64,000 bases of DNA, taken from the NCBI RefSeq assembly GCF_036785885.1, contig NC_092322.1, positions 40,197,994 through 40,261,993 on the forward strand. Direction: 5' to 3'. Origin of the DNA: Coffea arabica (taxonomy: Eukaryota; Streptophyta; Magnoliopsida; Gentianales; Rubiaceae). Below the pieces are notes generated by a model that saw only the letters and a list, made by a program, of their open reading frames with translations, was not told the DNA's origin and made no database searches. This document shows, in pieces, positions 12,619-24,244 of this stretch. Numbering within the stretch: the stretch's first letter is position 1; every line of letters starts with the position of its first letter. Both the position numbers and the translations under genes were made by a program.

Positions 12619-12623
12619 AGCAT
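12619..12623. repeat. target-site duplication, left copy (AGCAT)
   Basis: AGCAT directly precedes the TG of the 5' LTR and matches AGCAT at 18044-18048 after the 3' LTR. A 5-bp duplication is normal for Ty3/gypsy integration. Confidence 0.9.
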
Positions 12624-13037
12624 TGTTATGTCTGGAATAATTCGGCCGGATGTTGTTAGCTGGAGTTATTACGGCTAGAAAGTTGTTATGCTACATCAGA
12701 TGGTTAGTTGAGTTAGTTATGCCACATCAGCCATTCTGTTAGTCAGTTAAGTAGCTGGAAAGGGGAAGCTCGTGCAGAAATGGAAAGCTTGTGTAGGAAG
12801 CTGATTACTAAAATAGAATTAGTACTGAAATAGAAGGCGGTGGCAGGAGACTATATAAAAGGGGCTAGGGGGATGGGAGGTCAGTTAGTTTTTGACCAGT
12901 CAGATTCAATTGTATTCATTCCCATTCCCTATTCTCATCTCTGCAATAATACTATCTCTCTTCCTCGAGTTGTCTTCTCCAATTTGCAACTCCTGTTTGA
13001 GAGAATTCCCCTGGAATCTCCACTGCCCTTCGCATCA
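12624..13037 (+). repeat. 5' LTR of the chromovirus
   Basis: 414 bp from TGTTATGTCTGG to CCCTTCGCATCA. It reads the same as 17630-18043. Confidence 0.95.
12852..12861 (+). promoter_or_regulatory. LTR TATA box
   Basis: TATATAAAAG sits in the middle of the LTR, in the expected place for the U3/R promoter of the element; the same sequence is in the 3' LTR. The transcription start is inferred to lie about 30 bp downstream. Confidence 0.7.
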
Positions 13038-13038
13038 G

Positions 13039-13050
13039 TGGTATCAGAGC
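13039..13050 (+). other. primer binding site (initiator tRNA-Met type)
   Basis: TGGTATCAGAGC begins two bases after the LTR end. It is the usual complement of the 3' end of plant initiator tRNA-Met and the start site for minus-strand DNA synthesis. Confidence 0.9.
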
Positions 13051-13076
13051 TGGGGGACAGACCAGCTCGTACAGTA

Positions 13077-16000
13077 ATGGCGGAGGGTACTAGATCTCAG
13101 GATAACCGAAGGTTCGAAGAGAGTGTGAAGGCTATGATGAAGGAACAGAAAGAGCAGTTTGAGCAGGAGATGGCAGCTCTCCGGAACTTGGTGCTGGAGC
13201 TGCACTCTCAAAGAGGACAATCCGCAAGGAACTCACCTTCTGAAAATGAGGTATCTCAGGGAAGGAGTTACCAAGCTCCTACGCGTTTTTCTCGTCTGGA
13301 ATTTCCTAGATTCCATGGAGAAGACTTCCAAGGGTGGTTGTTTAAGATCGAACAGTTTTTTGAGGTAGACGAGACACCAGTTCATGTGAGGGTAAAACTG
13401 GTTGCGATGAACTTGGAGGGGAAGGCTCTCCAGTGGCATCAGATCCTTTTGAGGTCGCGAGTCACAAGAGATTTACCTGCTTGGGAAGAGTATATTAAGG
13501 AGATGGCATCAAGATTTGGAGGATGTCTGTATGATGATCCAATGGGGGAATTAAAGGCCTTGAAACAAGAAGGATCAGTCTTGGAATACCAAGAGCAGTT
13601 CGAAGAGCTGCTAAATAGGGTAGATCTTCCTGAAGATTATGCCACGAGCTGCTTCATCAGTGGATTGAAGACAGAGATACAACTAGCTGTGAGGATGTTC
13701 ATGCCTAAAACGCTTCAACATGCCAGATCGTTAGCCAAACTGGAGGAAGCCAAAATTTCGACTCAACAGAAGAGAGGAGTGATTAAAACTGGCTTCCACT
13801 CTAACATGGACGACAGGTGGAGGAGAGAAAGGAACTTTGAAGGATTGTGGAAGAAGGAGGGTAACCTTGATCGCGCTTGGAGAAGGAATGATAAGGCACT
13901 ATTGCCCATCCCTAACCAGGAGAGGAATGAGAAGGTTCCAGAAAGTTACACCAGGAGGCCATTCAAAAGACTGACCTCTAGTGAGATGGATGAAAAGAGA
14001 GCAAAAGGTCTTTGTTTCTGGTGTGATGAAAGGTTTGGAGTTGGCCACAGGTGCAAGAATAGGCAGCTGTTCCGATTGGAGGTGTGTGCAGAGGAGGATG
14101 GGGAAGAGCTGGAAATAGAATCTGAGGAGGAGGAGGAAGCATCACAGGAAGCACCGCAGGGTAATTTGGCTCACATTTCCTTAAACGCCATGACTCTTAC
14201 TGCTGTCCCTAAGTTTAGAACAATGCGAGTGACTGGACATGTGGGGAAGACCTCAGTAAATATTTTTATTGACTGTGGAAGCTCTCACAATTTTATTCAT
14301 CCAGATTTAGTCAACAAACTGGGTCTGAAGGTGCAGGAAGTACCATCACTTGTGGTAGAAATAGCAGATGGCAACAAAATCACCACCAATAGACTGTGTC
14401 CTGATTTCACGTGGAAGATGCACAAACAGACGTTCAAGGCTGATGCTATGGTGTTACCTGTGGGAGGTTGTGAGTTAGTGCTGGGGGTACAATGGCTCTC
14501 AACATTGGGCGATATAAAGTGGAACTTTGGAGAGCTGAAAATGGAATTTCGGAAGGGAAAAAGGAGGGTGGTGTTGAGAGGGAAGGGTCAGCAGGCCATC
14601 CAAGTGGTGCAAAAGAGGACCATGCAGAAGATCCTGCGGAAGCCTGAGCAGATTGTTTCTGCACAGTTATGCTTTATTGTACCTGCGCAGGTACCAGCAA
14701 AGGAACAGACAGGCAGTCTCTGTCAATTGGAGGAAGAATTACAGGTAACAGACCCGAGCCATGATTCTGAAGCACGGGAGCTAAATGAACTGTTAGTGCA
14801 ATTTGGGGATATTTTCGAAGAACCTTCTGAACTCCCCCCTCACAGAGGCCACGATCACCAAATCATACTCAAGGAAGGAACAATGCCTGTGAATGTAAGG
14901 CCTTACAGATATCCTGTCTTCCAGAAAAATGAGATTGAAAAGCTGATTCAGGAGATGCTACAATCTGGAGTCATTAGGCACAGTACAAGTCCCTTTTCTT
15001 CTCCAGTTGTATTGGTCAAGAAGAAGGATGGAACGTGGAGGATGTGTATTGACTATAGGGAACTAAATGCAGCTACTGTGAAGGACAAGTTTCCCATACC
15101 AGTGGTAGAGGAACTAATTGATGAGTTATTTGGATCTCATTTCTTCACTAAACTGGATCTTAGATCTGGTTATCACCAGATAAGAATGTGTGCGGATGAT
15201 ATTGCTAAAACTGCCTTCAGAACTCACGAAGGACATTACGAGTTTGTTGTGATGCCCTTCGGGCTGACCAACGCACCTTCCACCTTCCAAAGTTTGATGA
15301 ACACCGTATTCAGGCCTTATTTGAGGAAGTTCATATTGGTTTTCTTTGATGACATTCTTGTGTTTAGTCCAACCTGGCCTGACCACATTAGACACTTGCA
15401 GATCACCTTAGGAACTCTGCGGCAGCACAGTTTAAAAGTAAAAAAGAGCAAGTGTTCCTTTGCTCAGCCGCAAGTGGCATATTTGGGGCATGTGATCTCA
15501 GGAGAAGGAGTGCAGGCAGACCCTCATAAGGTGCAAGCCATTCAACAATGGCCTATACCCTCGAATCTGAAGGAGTTAAGGGGGTTTTTGGGATTAGCAG
15601 GGTACTATAGGAGGTTCATACAAGGCTTTGGGAAGTTGGCCAAACCCTTGACAGATTTGCTCAAAAAGAACAGCTTTGTGTGGACAGGACAGGCCACAGC
15701 AGCATTTTCAGCACTGAAAGTGGCTATGAGTTCACCTCCTGTGCTGGCGCTACCAGATTTCTCTCAAACCTTTGAAGTAGAGACAGATGCCTCAGGTGAT
15801 GGTATTGGGGCAGTTCTGAGTCAAAGAGGGAGACCCTTGGCTTACTTTAGCCAAGCTTTGGCCACCAAGCATAAGGGTCTTTCTGTATATGAAAGGGAAA
15901 TGCTAGCTATAGTAAGTGCAGTTCAAAAGTGGAGACCGTACCTGTTGGGTAGGCACTTTGTCATTAAGACTGATCACCAGAGTCTTAAATATCTGATTGA

Positions 16001-17600
16001 GCAAAGGGTGTCCACACCTATGCAGCAGAAGTGGGTGGCCAGGCTTATGGGGTATGACTATGAACTCCACTATAGGAAAGGGGTTGATAATGTGGTAGCG
16101 GATGCACTGTCCAGGCAGCCTTCTGTCAGTTCAGCAATATTAGCTCCTATATCAGTCATTCGATCTGCACTACTTGCTGAGATTCAACAGAGTTGCGTTC
16201 AAGATCCTTTGTTGCAAGGCATTATTCAGCAGTTGCAGGCCCCAGCAAATGACCCTCGGCATGTGCACTACACCTATCAGCATCAGCAACTGAGGCGAAA
16301 AGGGAAGTTGGTGGTGGGAAATGATCCAGACTTAAGGATGAAGCTCATTAGACTGTGGCATGATACCCCCATTGGGGGGCATTCAGGTGTACAGGTGACC
16401 TATAAGAAACTTAAGGAGCTGGTGTATTGGAAGAATATGCAGAAAGATGTCGAACAGTATGTGGCTTCGTGTGATGTTTGTCAAAGGCATAAGGGGGAGA
16501 ATGTGGCATATCCGGGTCTGCTACAACCATTAAGTATTCCAGAACGTGTGTGGTCTGACATATCCATGAATTTCGTGGAAGGACTGCCTCAATCTCATGG
16601 AAAGGATGCTATTCTTGTGGTGGTGGATAAGCTCAGTAAGTATGCTCATTTCATTGCTCTCAAACACCCCTACACCGCTCTCTCAGTTGCACAGATATTT
16701 TTAGATAATATCTATAGGCTTCATGGCCTCCCTCAGACGATAGTCAGTGATAGGGATGCAACTTTCATTAGTTACTTTTGGAAGGAATTGTTCCATCTGT
16801 TGAAGCTGCAGTTGTGTTTATCTACTGCTTATCATCCTCAGTCAGATGGCCAGACTGAGGTTGTTAATAGATGCTTAGAGAACTACCTGAGATGCATGTG
16901 CAGTGACCATCCCAAACAATGGTGTTTTTGGTTGCCATTGGCAGAATTCTGGTACAATACAAATTTTCACTCAGCTATAAGGAGCACCCCCTACGAAGTT
17001 GTCTATGGCCAGTCACCTCCCTTGCACATTCCTTACATGCCGGGCAGTTCTACTGTTGATAGTGTGGATAGGAGCCTAGCTGCACGAGAGACCACTCTAC
17101 ATCTGCTGAAGCATAACTTGCAGAAGGCTCAGCATCGCATGAAACAGCAGGCTGACCAGAACAGGTCTGAAAGATCTTTTGAGCCAGGGGACTGGGTTTA
17201 TGTTAAGCTCCAGCCGTATAGACAGCACTCACTCCGGACTCATTCTTGTCAAAAACTATCTCCACGGTACTTTGGACCTTTTCAGATCATTGCAAAAATT
17301 GGTTCTGTTGCATATAAGTTGCATCTTCCCTCAGAGGTCAAGATACATTCCACCTTCCATGTGTCCCTTTTGAAGAAACATGTAGGGGATCATCCAGTGC
17401 AGCAACACATCCCCACCCGTATCACTGATCAGGGTCATTTGCTCATGGAACCAGTCGCTATTCTAGATAGGAGATTAGTACGCAGGGGACAAACTGCTGC
17501 TACACAAGTGTTGGTCCAATGGAGCAACAGTTTCCCAGAAGATGCGACTTGGGAATACTGGTTTGATCTCCATCAACAGTATCCTCACTTCAGTTCTTGA
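13077..17600 (+). CDS. gag-pol polyprotein of the chromovirus (1,507 aa)
   Basis: The frame is open from within the 5' LTR, but the first ATG after the primer site is at 13077, giving 1,507 aa. Order: Gag capsid-like region ([20 protein letters not shown]); a CCHC knuckle ([14 protein letters not shown], about aa 312); aspartic protease with IDCGSSHNF rather than the more usual DTG/DSG (about 397); reverse transcriptase with MPFGLTNAP and a catalytic VFFDDILVF (about 755-763); RNase H ([12 protein letters not shown], about 900); integrase with an HHCC finger (about 1095-1137) and D,D,E residues in [20 protein letters not shown] and [13 protein letters not shown]; and a C-terminal chromodomain (about 1458-1505, [19 protein letters not shown]). 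There is no stop or frameshift, so the element may be active. The chromodomain is expected to guide integration to marked chromatin. Confidence 0.95.
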   Translation: MAEGTRSQDNRRFEESVKAMMKEQKEQFEQEMAALRNLVLELHSQRGQSARNSPSENEVSQGRSYQAPTRFSRLEFPRFHGEDFQGWLFKIEQFFEVDETPVHVRVKLVAMNLEGKALQWHQILLRSRVTRDLPAWEEYIKEMASRFGGCLYDDPMGELKALKQEGSVLEYQEQFEELLNRVDLPEDYATSCFISGLKTEIQLAVRMFMPKTLQHARSLAKLEEAKISTQQKRGVIKTGFHSNMDDRWRRERNFEGLWKKEGNLDRAWRRNDKALLPIPNQERNEKVPESYTRRPFKRLTSSEMDEKRAKGLCFWCDERFGVGHRCKNRQLFRLEVCAEEDGEELEIESEEEEEASQEAPQGNLAHISLNAMTLTAVPKFRTMRVTGHVGKTSVNIFIDCGSSHNFIHPDLVNKLGLKVQEVPSLVVEIADGNKITTNRLCPDFTWKMHKQTFKADAMVLPVGGCELVLGVQWLSTLGDIKWNFGELKMEFRKGKRRVVLRGKGQQAIQVVQKRTMQKILRKPEQIVSAQLCFIVPAQVPAKEQTGSLCQLEEELQVTDPSHDSEARELNELLVQFGDIFEEPSELPPHRGHDHQIILKEGTMPVNVRPYRYPVFQKNEIEKLIQEMLQSGVIRHSTSPFSSPVVLVKKKDGTWRMCIDYRELNAATVKDKFPIPVVEELIDELFGSHFFTKLDLRSGYHQIRMCADDIAKTAFRTHEGHYEFVVMPFGLTNAPSTFQSLMNTVFRPYLRKFILVFFDDILVFSPTWPDHIRHLQITLGTLRQHSLKVKKSKCSFAQPQVAYLGHVISGEGVQADPHKVQAIQQWPIPSNLKELRGFLGLAGYYRRFIQGFGKLAKPLTDLLKKNSFVWTGQATAAFSALKVAMSSPPVLALPDFSQTFEVETDASGDGIGAVLSQRGRPLAYFSQALATKHKGLSVYEREMLAIVSAVQKWRPYLLGRHFVIKTDHQSLKYLIEQRVSTPMQQKWVARLMGYDYELHYRKGVDNVVADALSRQPSVSSAILAPISVIRSALLAEIQQSCVQDPLLQGIIQQLQAPANDPRHVHYTYQHQQLRRKGKLVVGNDPDLRMKLIRLWHDTPIGGHSGVQVTYKKLKELVYWKNMQKDVEQYVASCDVCQRHKGENVAYPGLLQPLSIPERVWSDISMNFVEGLPQSHGKDAILVVVDKLSKYAHFIALKHPYTALSVAQIFLDNIYRLHGLPQTIVSDRDATFISYFWKELFHLLKLQLCLSTAYHPQSDGQTEVVNRCLENYLRCMCSDHPKQWCFWLPLAEFWYNTNFHSAIRSTPYEVVYGQSPPLHIPYMPGSSTVDSVDRSLAARETTLHLLKHNLQKAQHRMKQQADQNRSERSFEPGDWVYVKLQPYRQHSLRTHSCQKLSPRYFGPFQIIAKIGSVAYKLHLPSEVKIHSTFHVSLLKKHVGDHPVQQHIPTRITDQGHLLMEPVAILDRRLVRRGQTAATQVLVQWSNSFPEDATWEYWFDLHQQYPHFSS

Positions 17601-17614
17601 GGACAAGAACTGTT

Positions 17615-17629
17615 TGAGGAAGGGAGTAT
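17615..17629 (+). other. polypurine tract
   Basis: The purine-rich GAGGAAGGGAG lies directly before the 3' LTR. It is the usual primer for plus-strand DNA synthesis. Confidence 0.85.
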
Positions 17630-18043
17630 TGTTATGTCTGGAATAATTCGGCCGGATGTTGTTAGCTGGAGTTATTACGGCTAGAAAGTTGTTATGCTAC
17701 ATCAGATGGTTAGTTGAGTTAGTTATGCCACATCAGCCATTCTGTTAGTCAGTTAAGTAGCTGGAAAGGGGAAGCTCGTGCAGAAATGGAAAGCTTGTGT
17801 AGGAAGCTGATTACTAAAATAGAATTAGTACTGAAATAGAAGGCGGTGGCAGGAGACTATATAAAAGGGGCTAGGGGGATGGGAGGTCAGTTAGTTTTTG
17901 ACCAGTCAGATTCAATTGTATTCATTCCCATTCCCTATTCTCATCTCTGCAATAATACTATCTCTCTTCCTCGAGTTGTCTTCTCCAATTTGCAACTCCT
18001 GTTTGAGAGAATTCCCCTGGAATCTCCACTGCCCTTCGCATCA
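17630..18043 (+). repeat. 3' LTR of the chromovirus
   Basis: 414 bp, apparently identical to the 5' LTR, and followed by the second AGCAT target duplication (18044-18048). Confidence 0.95.
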
Positions 18044-18319
18044 AGCATGCACTCCACCATCACCCCAAACTTGTTTGGAAAGCTCAAAAATCTTAGCCTC
18101 ATGTTCAGAAATTTGGTTTTTTGTGGTAGTCTTTTTTTTCTTGGACATTTTCAACCCGTCTTCTGGCTCGTAATCAGGGTCATTTTGAGAAGTAGAATGC
18201 TTCTGTTTCGTGCCTTTCAGATTACGTTGAGTTGTGATGACTGTGGCATCATCACCAGAGTGGTGTGGTTTCTTGAAGGCTAAAGTTCCAAGGTTTTGGG
18301 ATTCTATTTTTTTGGACAT

Positions 18320-19690
18320 TCTTACGGTTTTTTCAGGAGAGAAGAAACCACTTTATACCAATGCATAGCATATTGCAAAGGTTTAAATAACAAAGAGAAA
18401 GAGAGGAATTCAATTACAGAGGAAAAAAAGAGAGAGAGAAAGAACACTGTATTTGTGAAATCAGTGTAATTTGCATTCACGATAAATTAATCTGAAGTCC
18501 ACTTAATTTCCTAATTCTGGCGATTAGTTTTCCGATATAAACTCCACAAATCTTAAATTCCAGCAATAAAGTATGCTAACAACTACCTAATTCGTCTAGA
18601 AAATAACAAGAACTTCAATGATCATCAAGCTCCAGAAGCACTAGTTTTTTGCTTCTTTCCTTTCATTTCCAATAACAATAATAACAGGCAAAGAAATAGG
18701 AAAAAAAAAAAAAGAAAACAGAGCATTTAACAGTTGCATGAAAAGTTGAGAGCAATTCCAAAACAGTGAATTTGGGATTGGAATCAGCGGATTCACATTT
18801 ACTTGGGAAACAGGTTGGGAGGGCTTTAGACGGACCTTAATTGAGTAGTAATTCTGCTTCTTCGGTTCCTTTTGTAAGCAAATGGGAATGATACTAAAGC
18901 TAATAATAACGAGGATGGTGTCATTGTTAGGTTTAATACTTATAATAGTGAAATGTATGTCTTATTCATTTTGAAAACCATCACTATTAATTTTGTTTTT
19001 TAATCTGAGTTCAACTAAATTCGGGCTAAAGTTTGAATTTGAACTCGAGTTTTAGGTGAATGATTGAGTCCAAATTCGTAGAGCTAATGTATGCTAAAAC
19101 CACAATTTTTTTTTTCCTTTTTTTTTTTGGGACCCTTTTAAACTTGTGTTCGTTAACAAAATTTCGAGACATTGCAATTCTTAGCCCAATCCTTAAAGCA
19201 CATATTTCTTCTGCTACCGCATTTGAAATAAGACCACAATGATTCCTGAATACTCCTCCTATGCTAGCCTTCTAATTTGGAAGATAAGCACCTCGATGAT
19301 TTTTTCCTTCTCATGACAGCCCATCCTTTCCTTCTCTGAACGAACAAACAAACTAATTGCAAAGGAAAGAAAAGTAACTGACTTCCTCTGTTGAAAGGAA
19401 AGAAACAATGATCAATGACAGCAACCAACTTGCAACAATAAAAACGAAATATCCTATGGGAATAGGAAACATGAGAAAGATAATAAGTTGTTATAGTAAA
19501 TCTGTCACACTGAAGAAATCTTCTGCCTCTGATAAATCTTAATGGATCATCGGAGTGATTCCAATGTTTGTCCATAGCACAAACAAGAAACGAAGAGATT
19601 TTTTGCCCGGTTCTCCTGCTCAACAAAACAGAAAACAAACTTCACATAGGAGTCCTCACTTCAAATTACCTATTTCAATCTCCCAGATAA
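18320..19690. other. intergenic; 5' side of the split minus-strand ORF
   Basis: AT-rich DNA with no clear gene. The first few hundred bases should hold the leader and promoter of the split host ORF at 12346-18319. Poly-T and poly-A runs occur near 18700 and 19107-19130. A protein-like scrap on the minus strand near 19510-19575 (MDKHWNHSDDPLRFIRGRRF) and a spliced-looking block near 19690-19725 (ELLLSSKLPCKVTE, donor GTAAAT) may be downstream debris of the kinase pseudogene at 19840-22600. Confidence 0.4.
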
Positions 19691-19839
19691 TATTTACCTC
19701 AGTAACTTTGCATGGCAACTTAGATGACAGCAAAAGTTCCTGAGCCATTTAGCCCAGTTCACACACAGGCTTTCATGAAGTTACTTTGCCTGTAGAATTT
19801 CATGAAGTTGTTTCGCATCAGAGATTTGATATTAACAAG

Positions 19840-22600
19840 ATCCCCACACCTTTGATCTGCATATAATTTGGCTTGAGGATCTTGTCAACAATAAGGCACC
19901 ATGCAACATCCACTAAAGCGAACATGGAATTAAGACCTGATAAACCAACGCAACCATAAAAAACAGACTTAAGTTCATTAAGCCCAATACTCAAATAAAT
20001 ACTTGCAATTTCAAGCACAACGGGAAATAAATAGTACGTACACATGCAATTGCGGGCTCTGTAACACCAAAAATGCCTTATCCTGCACTAGTAAGAAGGC
20101 ATTTCACTCATCAAACCTCTGAACCCTGGTCATACCTAATTAGCTTTATCATTGAAGTTAACTTCCTTACTTGTTCATGAGAATTTAGAAAGCTTAATTC
20201 CCTCAGTTATAGCTTAAGATCACAATAAGTGTCAATATGAGATAAATAAACTACACAATTACCTAACCATCCACACATGTCACCTTTGAGCACCATCTGT
20301 GTTCAATAGTTTGGTGGCAAAATTGGCTCCAATAAGACCATCAAAGATGGATATAACATATAGTAGAAGACAATAGTTGGGCTCCTCAGAAAAGTTAAAA
20401 TCAAGAACAGTCCCCAGATACTCTTTCAAAGGGGCATAGCACGAGAAACACAACAAGTCAGGTGAGGTTGAAAACTTTTCCTCCAAGCTGACATGAAAAA
20501 AGGTTTCCTCATCCTTTAGATAATACACAGAGTGGAAAATAAGCGTACTAGTGGAAGAAGAGGAAGGATCCAAAAGTGAGGGAAAAAGGAATTATTCTTG
20601 AGAACCTTGACTTCCTCCATGGCAACCTACCTTTCAGAAGGAAAATAAGTGTTTAAGGAAATGTCTGTAAATCATCCCTCTGACTAGCAGTCCTTCCCAA
20701 GTTAGGCATGCACACTTGCAAATTCAAGAGTCCCTCTGGACAGTTGCACAGAAAGAGGATAGATCTTCTATAGAAGCAGACGAGTTAATTGAAAAATTGT
20801 GAACATATGAAAGCTAACACTCACTTTGTGTGCCAGGGATGTTCAGTGTATTCAATGTGTTTACCCTCACAGCTATTTCTCCACTCAGTTGCTGTAATTT
20901 GTGAGGATATTAGTGAAAAAGGATAAATGCTTGTGACTAGGAGAGGACAATATTCACATTATCTGACCTATTCCGAAGTCGACAAAAGACTTCTTTTCTT
21001 GTGGTGTTCATGCTTGGCCAAGCAATAGGTTATGAGGCTTTATATCACCATTCACATACCTAAGACTCAAAAAGTTACATATTCTAAGTTATAAATTACG
21101 AATTCAAAGAGAAGCCAACCAAATTCAATGCATACCACCGACAACCTTCAACCCTTAAGAAGAGTGAAAAAGGAAACAAGAAAAGACAGTAGGATACCCT
21201 CTTGAGTGTATCTCTTTGAAAAAGATAGTTTGTATGCAAGAAAGCTCTGGAACTAGCATTGAGAACAGGCCACAAAACCACAGGCATAGCCAAAGCAAAA
21301 AAATTGACATATTACTAATATGCCAATAGAAAAGACAAGAGTGCAATCCTATAGCTATCAGAAACAGGGTGAACTTTGATAGTGTTGTAGGCATAAAATG
21401 ATGTTCTATTTGAGCACAGGCCACATTTATGGCTCCAACAAGGCCAGGCATGTTAGGATGTGATGTCAACAAGGGTCAGAGCCAGTAGAAGATTCAAACT
21501 AACAGGAGTGCGATATCAATATCAGTTCATAGCCCACATCAAAAACTGTTCTTGGCCTGTGATGGAGCGCCGTACAATTATTCAAACTTGAGAGACAATT
21601 TCTGATACTACCAGGAATCTAATGACAAAGGAAGATTATGAGGATTATCAAGTTTCTTCACCTACAATGAAAGCCAGATGGAGATGGTTTTTAGCAGCTT
21701 CCATCTTATGGTTATAATCTACTAAAGGTAAGCTTTTTTAGTTTTTAGTATGATTTTCGAAATTCTTTTTACAAACTCCTTTCAAATGAAAAAATATGTA
21801 TGAAATGCATCAAAACAAGGTTCAGAAGATATTTGTCTAAGTAAAACAAGGCATGTCAAGATACTTGCCATCTTCTTTTAATTTATTCTTGCAGACCTCC
21901 ATACATCAAGCAAAATAGGTCCGGAATGTTCCATGACCTATAAAAACATGACCAATTATCAAAGATTCATAGATGCATGAGAAGACAACAGCATTTGATA
22001 CGTCCCACATTGTGGAGTAGAAGTAAAGTAGATACATCCATTCAGCACTTCCAATCTTACCATTATGAAGTAGTTTCTTTGTATTCCTTTATAATGTACA
22101 GTAGGCGCTCCATGTGTACCTCCTCCACCTCCAAGGGAGCTGTTCAGCGAGAAACAAGATTCACTTCAGTTCTTCAGTAGAAAAAATATCAGGTAAGGAA
22201 AATGAATCAAGAGTCGTACTTATAAATCTACCACTCTGTTGGATAATCATCTTTGATAAGACCCACCAGTTTAATTTTGTGCTCAAATTTCTGGGCAACC
22301 TGAAATTCATCTAGCAAGATTAATAGACATGAAATTCTTTTTTTTTTCTTCAGATGGAACCAATGTTAATATTCATACAATTGTTGTTTCTTTTCCAAAT
22401 TACAATATAAATAGTTGAGAACAGAAACAATATGAATCCTCTTGGTCAACCAAAAACAGAAAATACCTCCACAGGTTCCGAACCTTTTTCACAAGAAAAA
22501 AGACGTCCCTTGCATACCTGTTCTAAGCTACCTTCACCTATTTTCCTTTCAACCCTGTAGAGAGGTGAGCCGCCAACTTCAACCCATAAAATCTTTCTAA
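19840..22600 (-). pseudogene. MUT9-like (casein-kinase-I-like, MLK/PPK family) kinase pseudogene with introns
   Basis: Read in minus-strand order, blocks match the plant MLK kinase domain. N-lobe near 22470-22595: GGSPLYRVERKIGEGSLEQV, where the glycine loop has lost its third glycine. Then AQKFEHKIKL near 22300 with a stop soon after; GAPTVHYKGIQRNYFIM with donor GTAAG near 22065-22140; VVLWPVLNASSRAF and, in another frame, IFFKEIHSRG near 21185-21290; YVNGDIKPHNLLLGQA, then TGA, then KSFVDFGIG near 20960-21060; EWRNSCEGKHIEYTEHP near 20840-20890; GTLEFASVHA and, frame-shifted, NLGRTASQRDDLQ plus LKGRLPW near 20630-20740; and NFSEEPNYC with DGLIGANFATKLLNTDGAQ near 20285-20400. Splice sites survive, so it is a decayed gene copy, not a retrocopy. 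Stops and shifts make a functional kinase very unlikely. A block at 19848-19938 (LNSMFALVDVAWCLIVDK) may be a C-terminal exon. Confidence 0.75.
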
Positions 22601-22949
22601 CCAATCAAAAAAAGATTAACATTTTATGCATGATTAATTCTAATTGCCATTGGGAATGATTTAGGACAACGAGCCAAACTAACCAACACCCAAGAAAATC
22701 TCAGACATCGGCTTAGTAACCATTGGAGCGTAGTTTAGGCAGAGACAATAATCTTAAGTATAACCCTTCTGAGACTATAAGGATTGGCATCATCGACACA
22801 TTTACAACCCAGATGAAAAGAATAAATATATAACTTATTTGGAACCAGAGATATTGATCCCAAGTATAACCCTTCCCAAGAATCCTAGCTTCTACCTGAC
22901 TCCCCCTGTGCATTACTCATTGCCACAGCCATCACTGCCACCTCCACTG

Positions 22950-24240
22950 CCACTTGTTTTCCATCATTTCCAGCTCTAGCAATTAGTAGTGCTTGTTTTC
23001 GTCAAGAAGAGATTCCAGAGACAGTTATCAGAAGTTTGTCATGAACTTGGTCATTGGCAAGAAAAGTGAAATTGATCAGCCTAGACTTAATGATATTCAG
23101 AAGGCAAGGGTCAAAAGCGGGCATCAAAATCAATAAGGAAGAAGTTCAATTTGTCCACAGAAGATGACATATTAAAGAAGTATGTCGTTACCTGCAGGAG
23201 GACTTTCACCACAAAGGCTGGTAAAAAGGATAGCAAATTAGGCTACCCAGATTCAGAGGCTGCTTACCCTGTTGACATGGCAAATGGCTGAAGTTGCTGA
23301 GTAGCAGAAGCTTCTTGAAATTGTTTATTCTGGCCTTTTATCGAAGTGAGATCATCATCATTTATACATTTCTCTTTTCTCAAATTTGTAATTTCTGATT
23401 CCTATAAATTATAGGAGAGATGACATAGCTAATGGGATTAAACAAACAGTTTCTATTGATTTGAGAAGTAATGAATCAGATGGTCATCATATAATCATAG
23501 GCATTCTGGCTCTAAACAATTCAAATGATGAACCCTACAATTGAAAAGAATGGCATAAAGATATTTTTAGTGTTATTTAAACTCTACCAATCAGTATTTG
23601 AGGACTCTTTTTCTATAAGAAAACAGAGATGAGGAAAAAATTCTCTGTCCAATCTCTAAAAGCATACATTGGATTATGCAGAACAACAGCAATAGCAGTA
23701 ATTAGATCCAATAAACCAACTGCAGTATATCGACGACATAAGAAGTGAGAGACATTTGGCATAAAGCTTCCCCTATTGACTCACAATCCTCAGCCATGAT
23801 ATGCTTACATTGATTTGAGCAAGCAACTGGCTCACCAAGAAGTTTTCACCAGTGACAGTTGGAGATAGTCACCAGGCAATAAAGGAATAAACAAACCTAA
23901 TTGGACAATTTATAAAGCACCAATTCATAAAAGCCAGTAAGTACAGTATAAGAAATTACAGAATGATAGTATTAACACTAGTACATGCATTGCAGGAAAG
24001 AAAATACATGGAAAGGAGTGATCAACTTGATCAAGAAACTAGTAATACTTTATAACTCGACTTGCAACCACAAAAGATCTAAGCATTCAAAAGAACTTAT
24101 AAAACCTGAAGTGACAGAATTGGAACAAAATTGTTTCCACAGCTAGACTAAAAATCATGGATTATAAATTTCAGGATTAATACAACCTGAAACTCAAAAG
24201 ACTATTAATACCAAAAAAGTAACCAACCGACCGCTAATTG
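22950..24240. other. intergenic between kinase pseudogene and GeBP-type gene
   Basis: No intact gene. A minus-strand scrap near 22890-22990 (ALLIARAGNDGKQVAVEV) might be the low-complexity N-terminus of the kinase pseudogene, but this is weak. The bases just right of 24100 are the 3' UTR side of the GeBP-type gene. Confidence 0.35.
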
Positions 24241-24244
24241 GTAT

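Larger units (their letters stand above)
12624..18043 (+). mobile_element. complete Ty3/gypsy chromovirus LTR retrotransposon, 5,420 bp, Reina-like
   Basis: A full element with 414-bp LTRs (TG...CA), a tRNA-iMet-type primer site, one gag-pol frame ending in a chromodomain, a polypurine tract and a 5-bp target duplication AGCAT. The two LTRs read as identical, so the insertion is recent. Small size, short LTRs, single ORF and C-terminal chromodomain fit the Reina group of plant chromoviruses; that clade name is inference from size and layout. It lies inside a host ORF of opposite orientation. Confidence 0.93.
12346..18319 (-). pseudogene. host ORF of about 190 codons, split by an LTR retrotransposon
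   Basis: On the minus strand an ATG at 18317-18319 opens a frame that starts MSKKIESQNLGTLAFKKP. It is lysine- and acid-rich, contains a possible nuclear signal (MSKKKKTTTK), and runs into the retrotransposon at 18044-18048. The frame resumes at 12623 with AHEGDGHEDTNEDAEEEDVY and ends at the stop 12346-12348 after a charged helical tail (KRKEVEMKWKLLHLKDEKLL). Counting the target duplication once, the two parts are in the same frame with no stop. This indicates a gene that was open until the insertion. I do not recognise the protein; composition suggests a nuclear protein, and its KxxExxxKWKxLH tail is only loosely like the C-terminus of the GeBP-type protein at 24245-24904. A consensus donor (GGTAAGTATCC) lies inside the downstream half, so splicing to exons further along the minus strand is possible. 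Confidence 0.6.

Noticed and set aside
14446..15395. Minus-strand frames inside gag-pol
   Set aside because: Shadows of the long gag-pol frame on the other strand.
17846..18283. Plus-strand frame starting [11 protein letters not shown]
   Set aside because: It is the 3' LTR copy of the frame that begins in the 5' LTR, running out into the host ORF region antisense.
21096..21472. Possible multi-pass membrane protein
   Set aside because: The hydrophobic reading mixes intron and decayed exon; in the right frames the segment matches the MLK kinase C-lobe.
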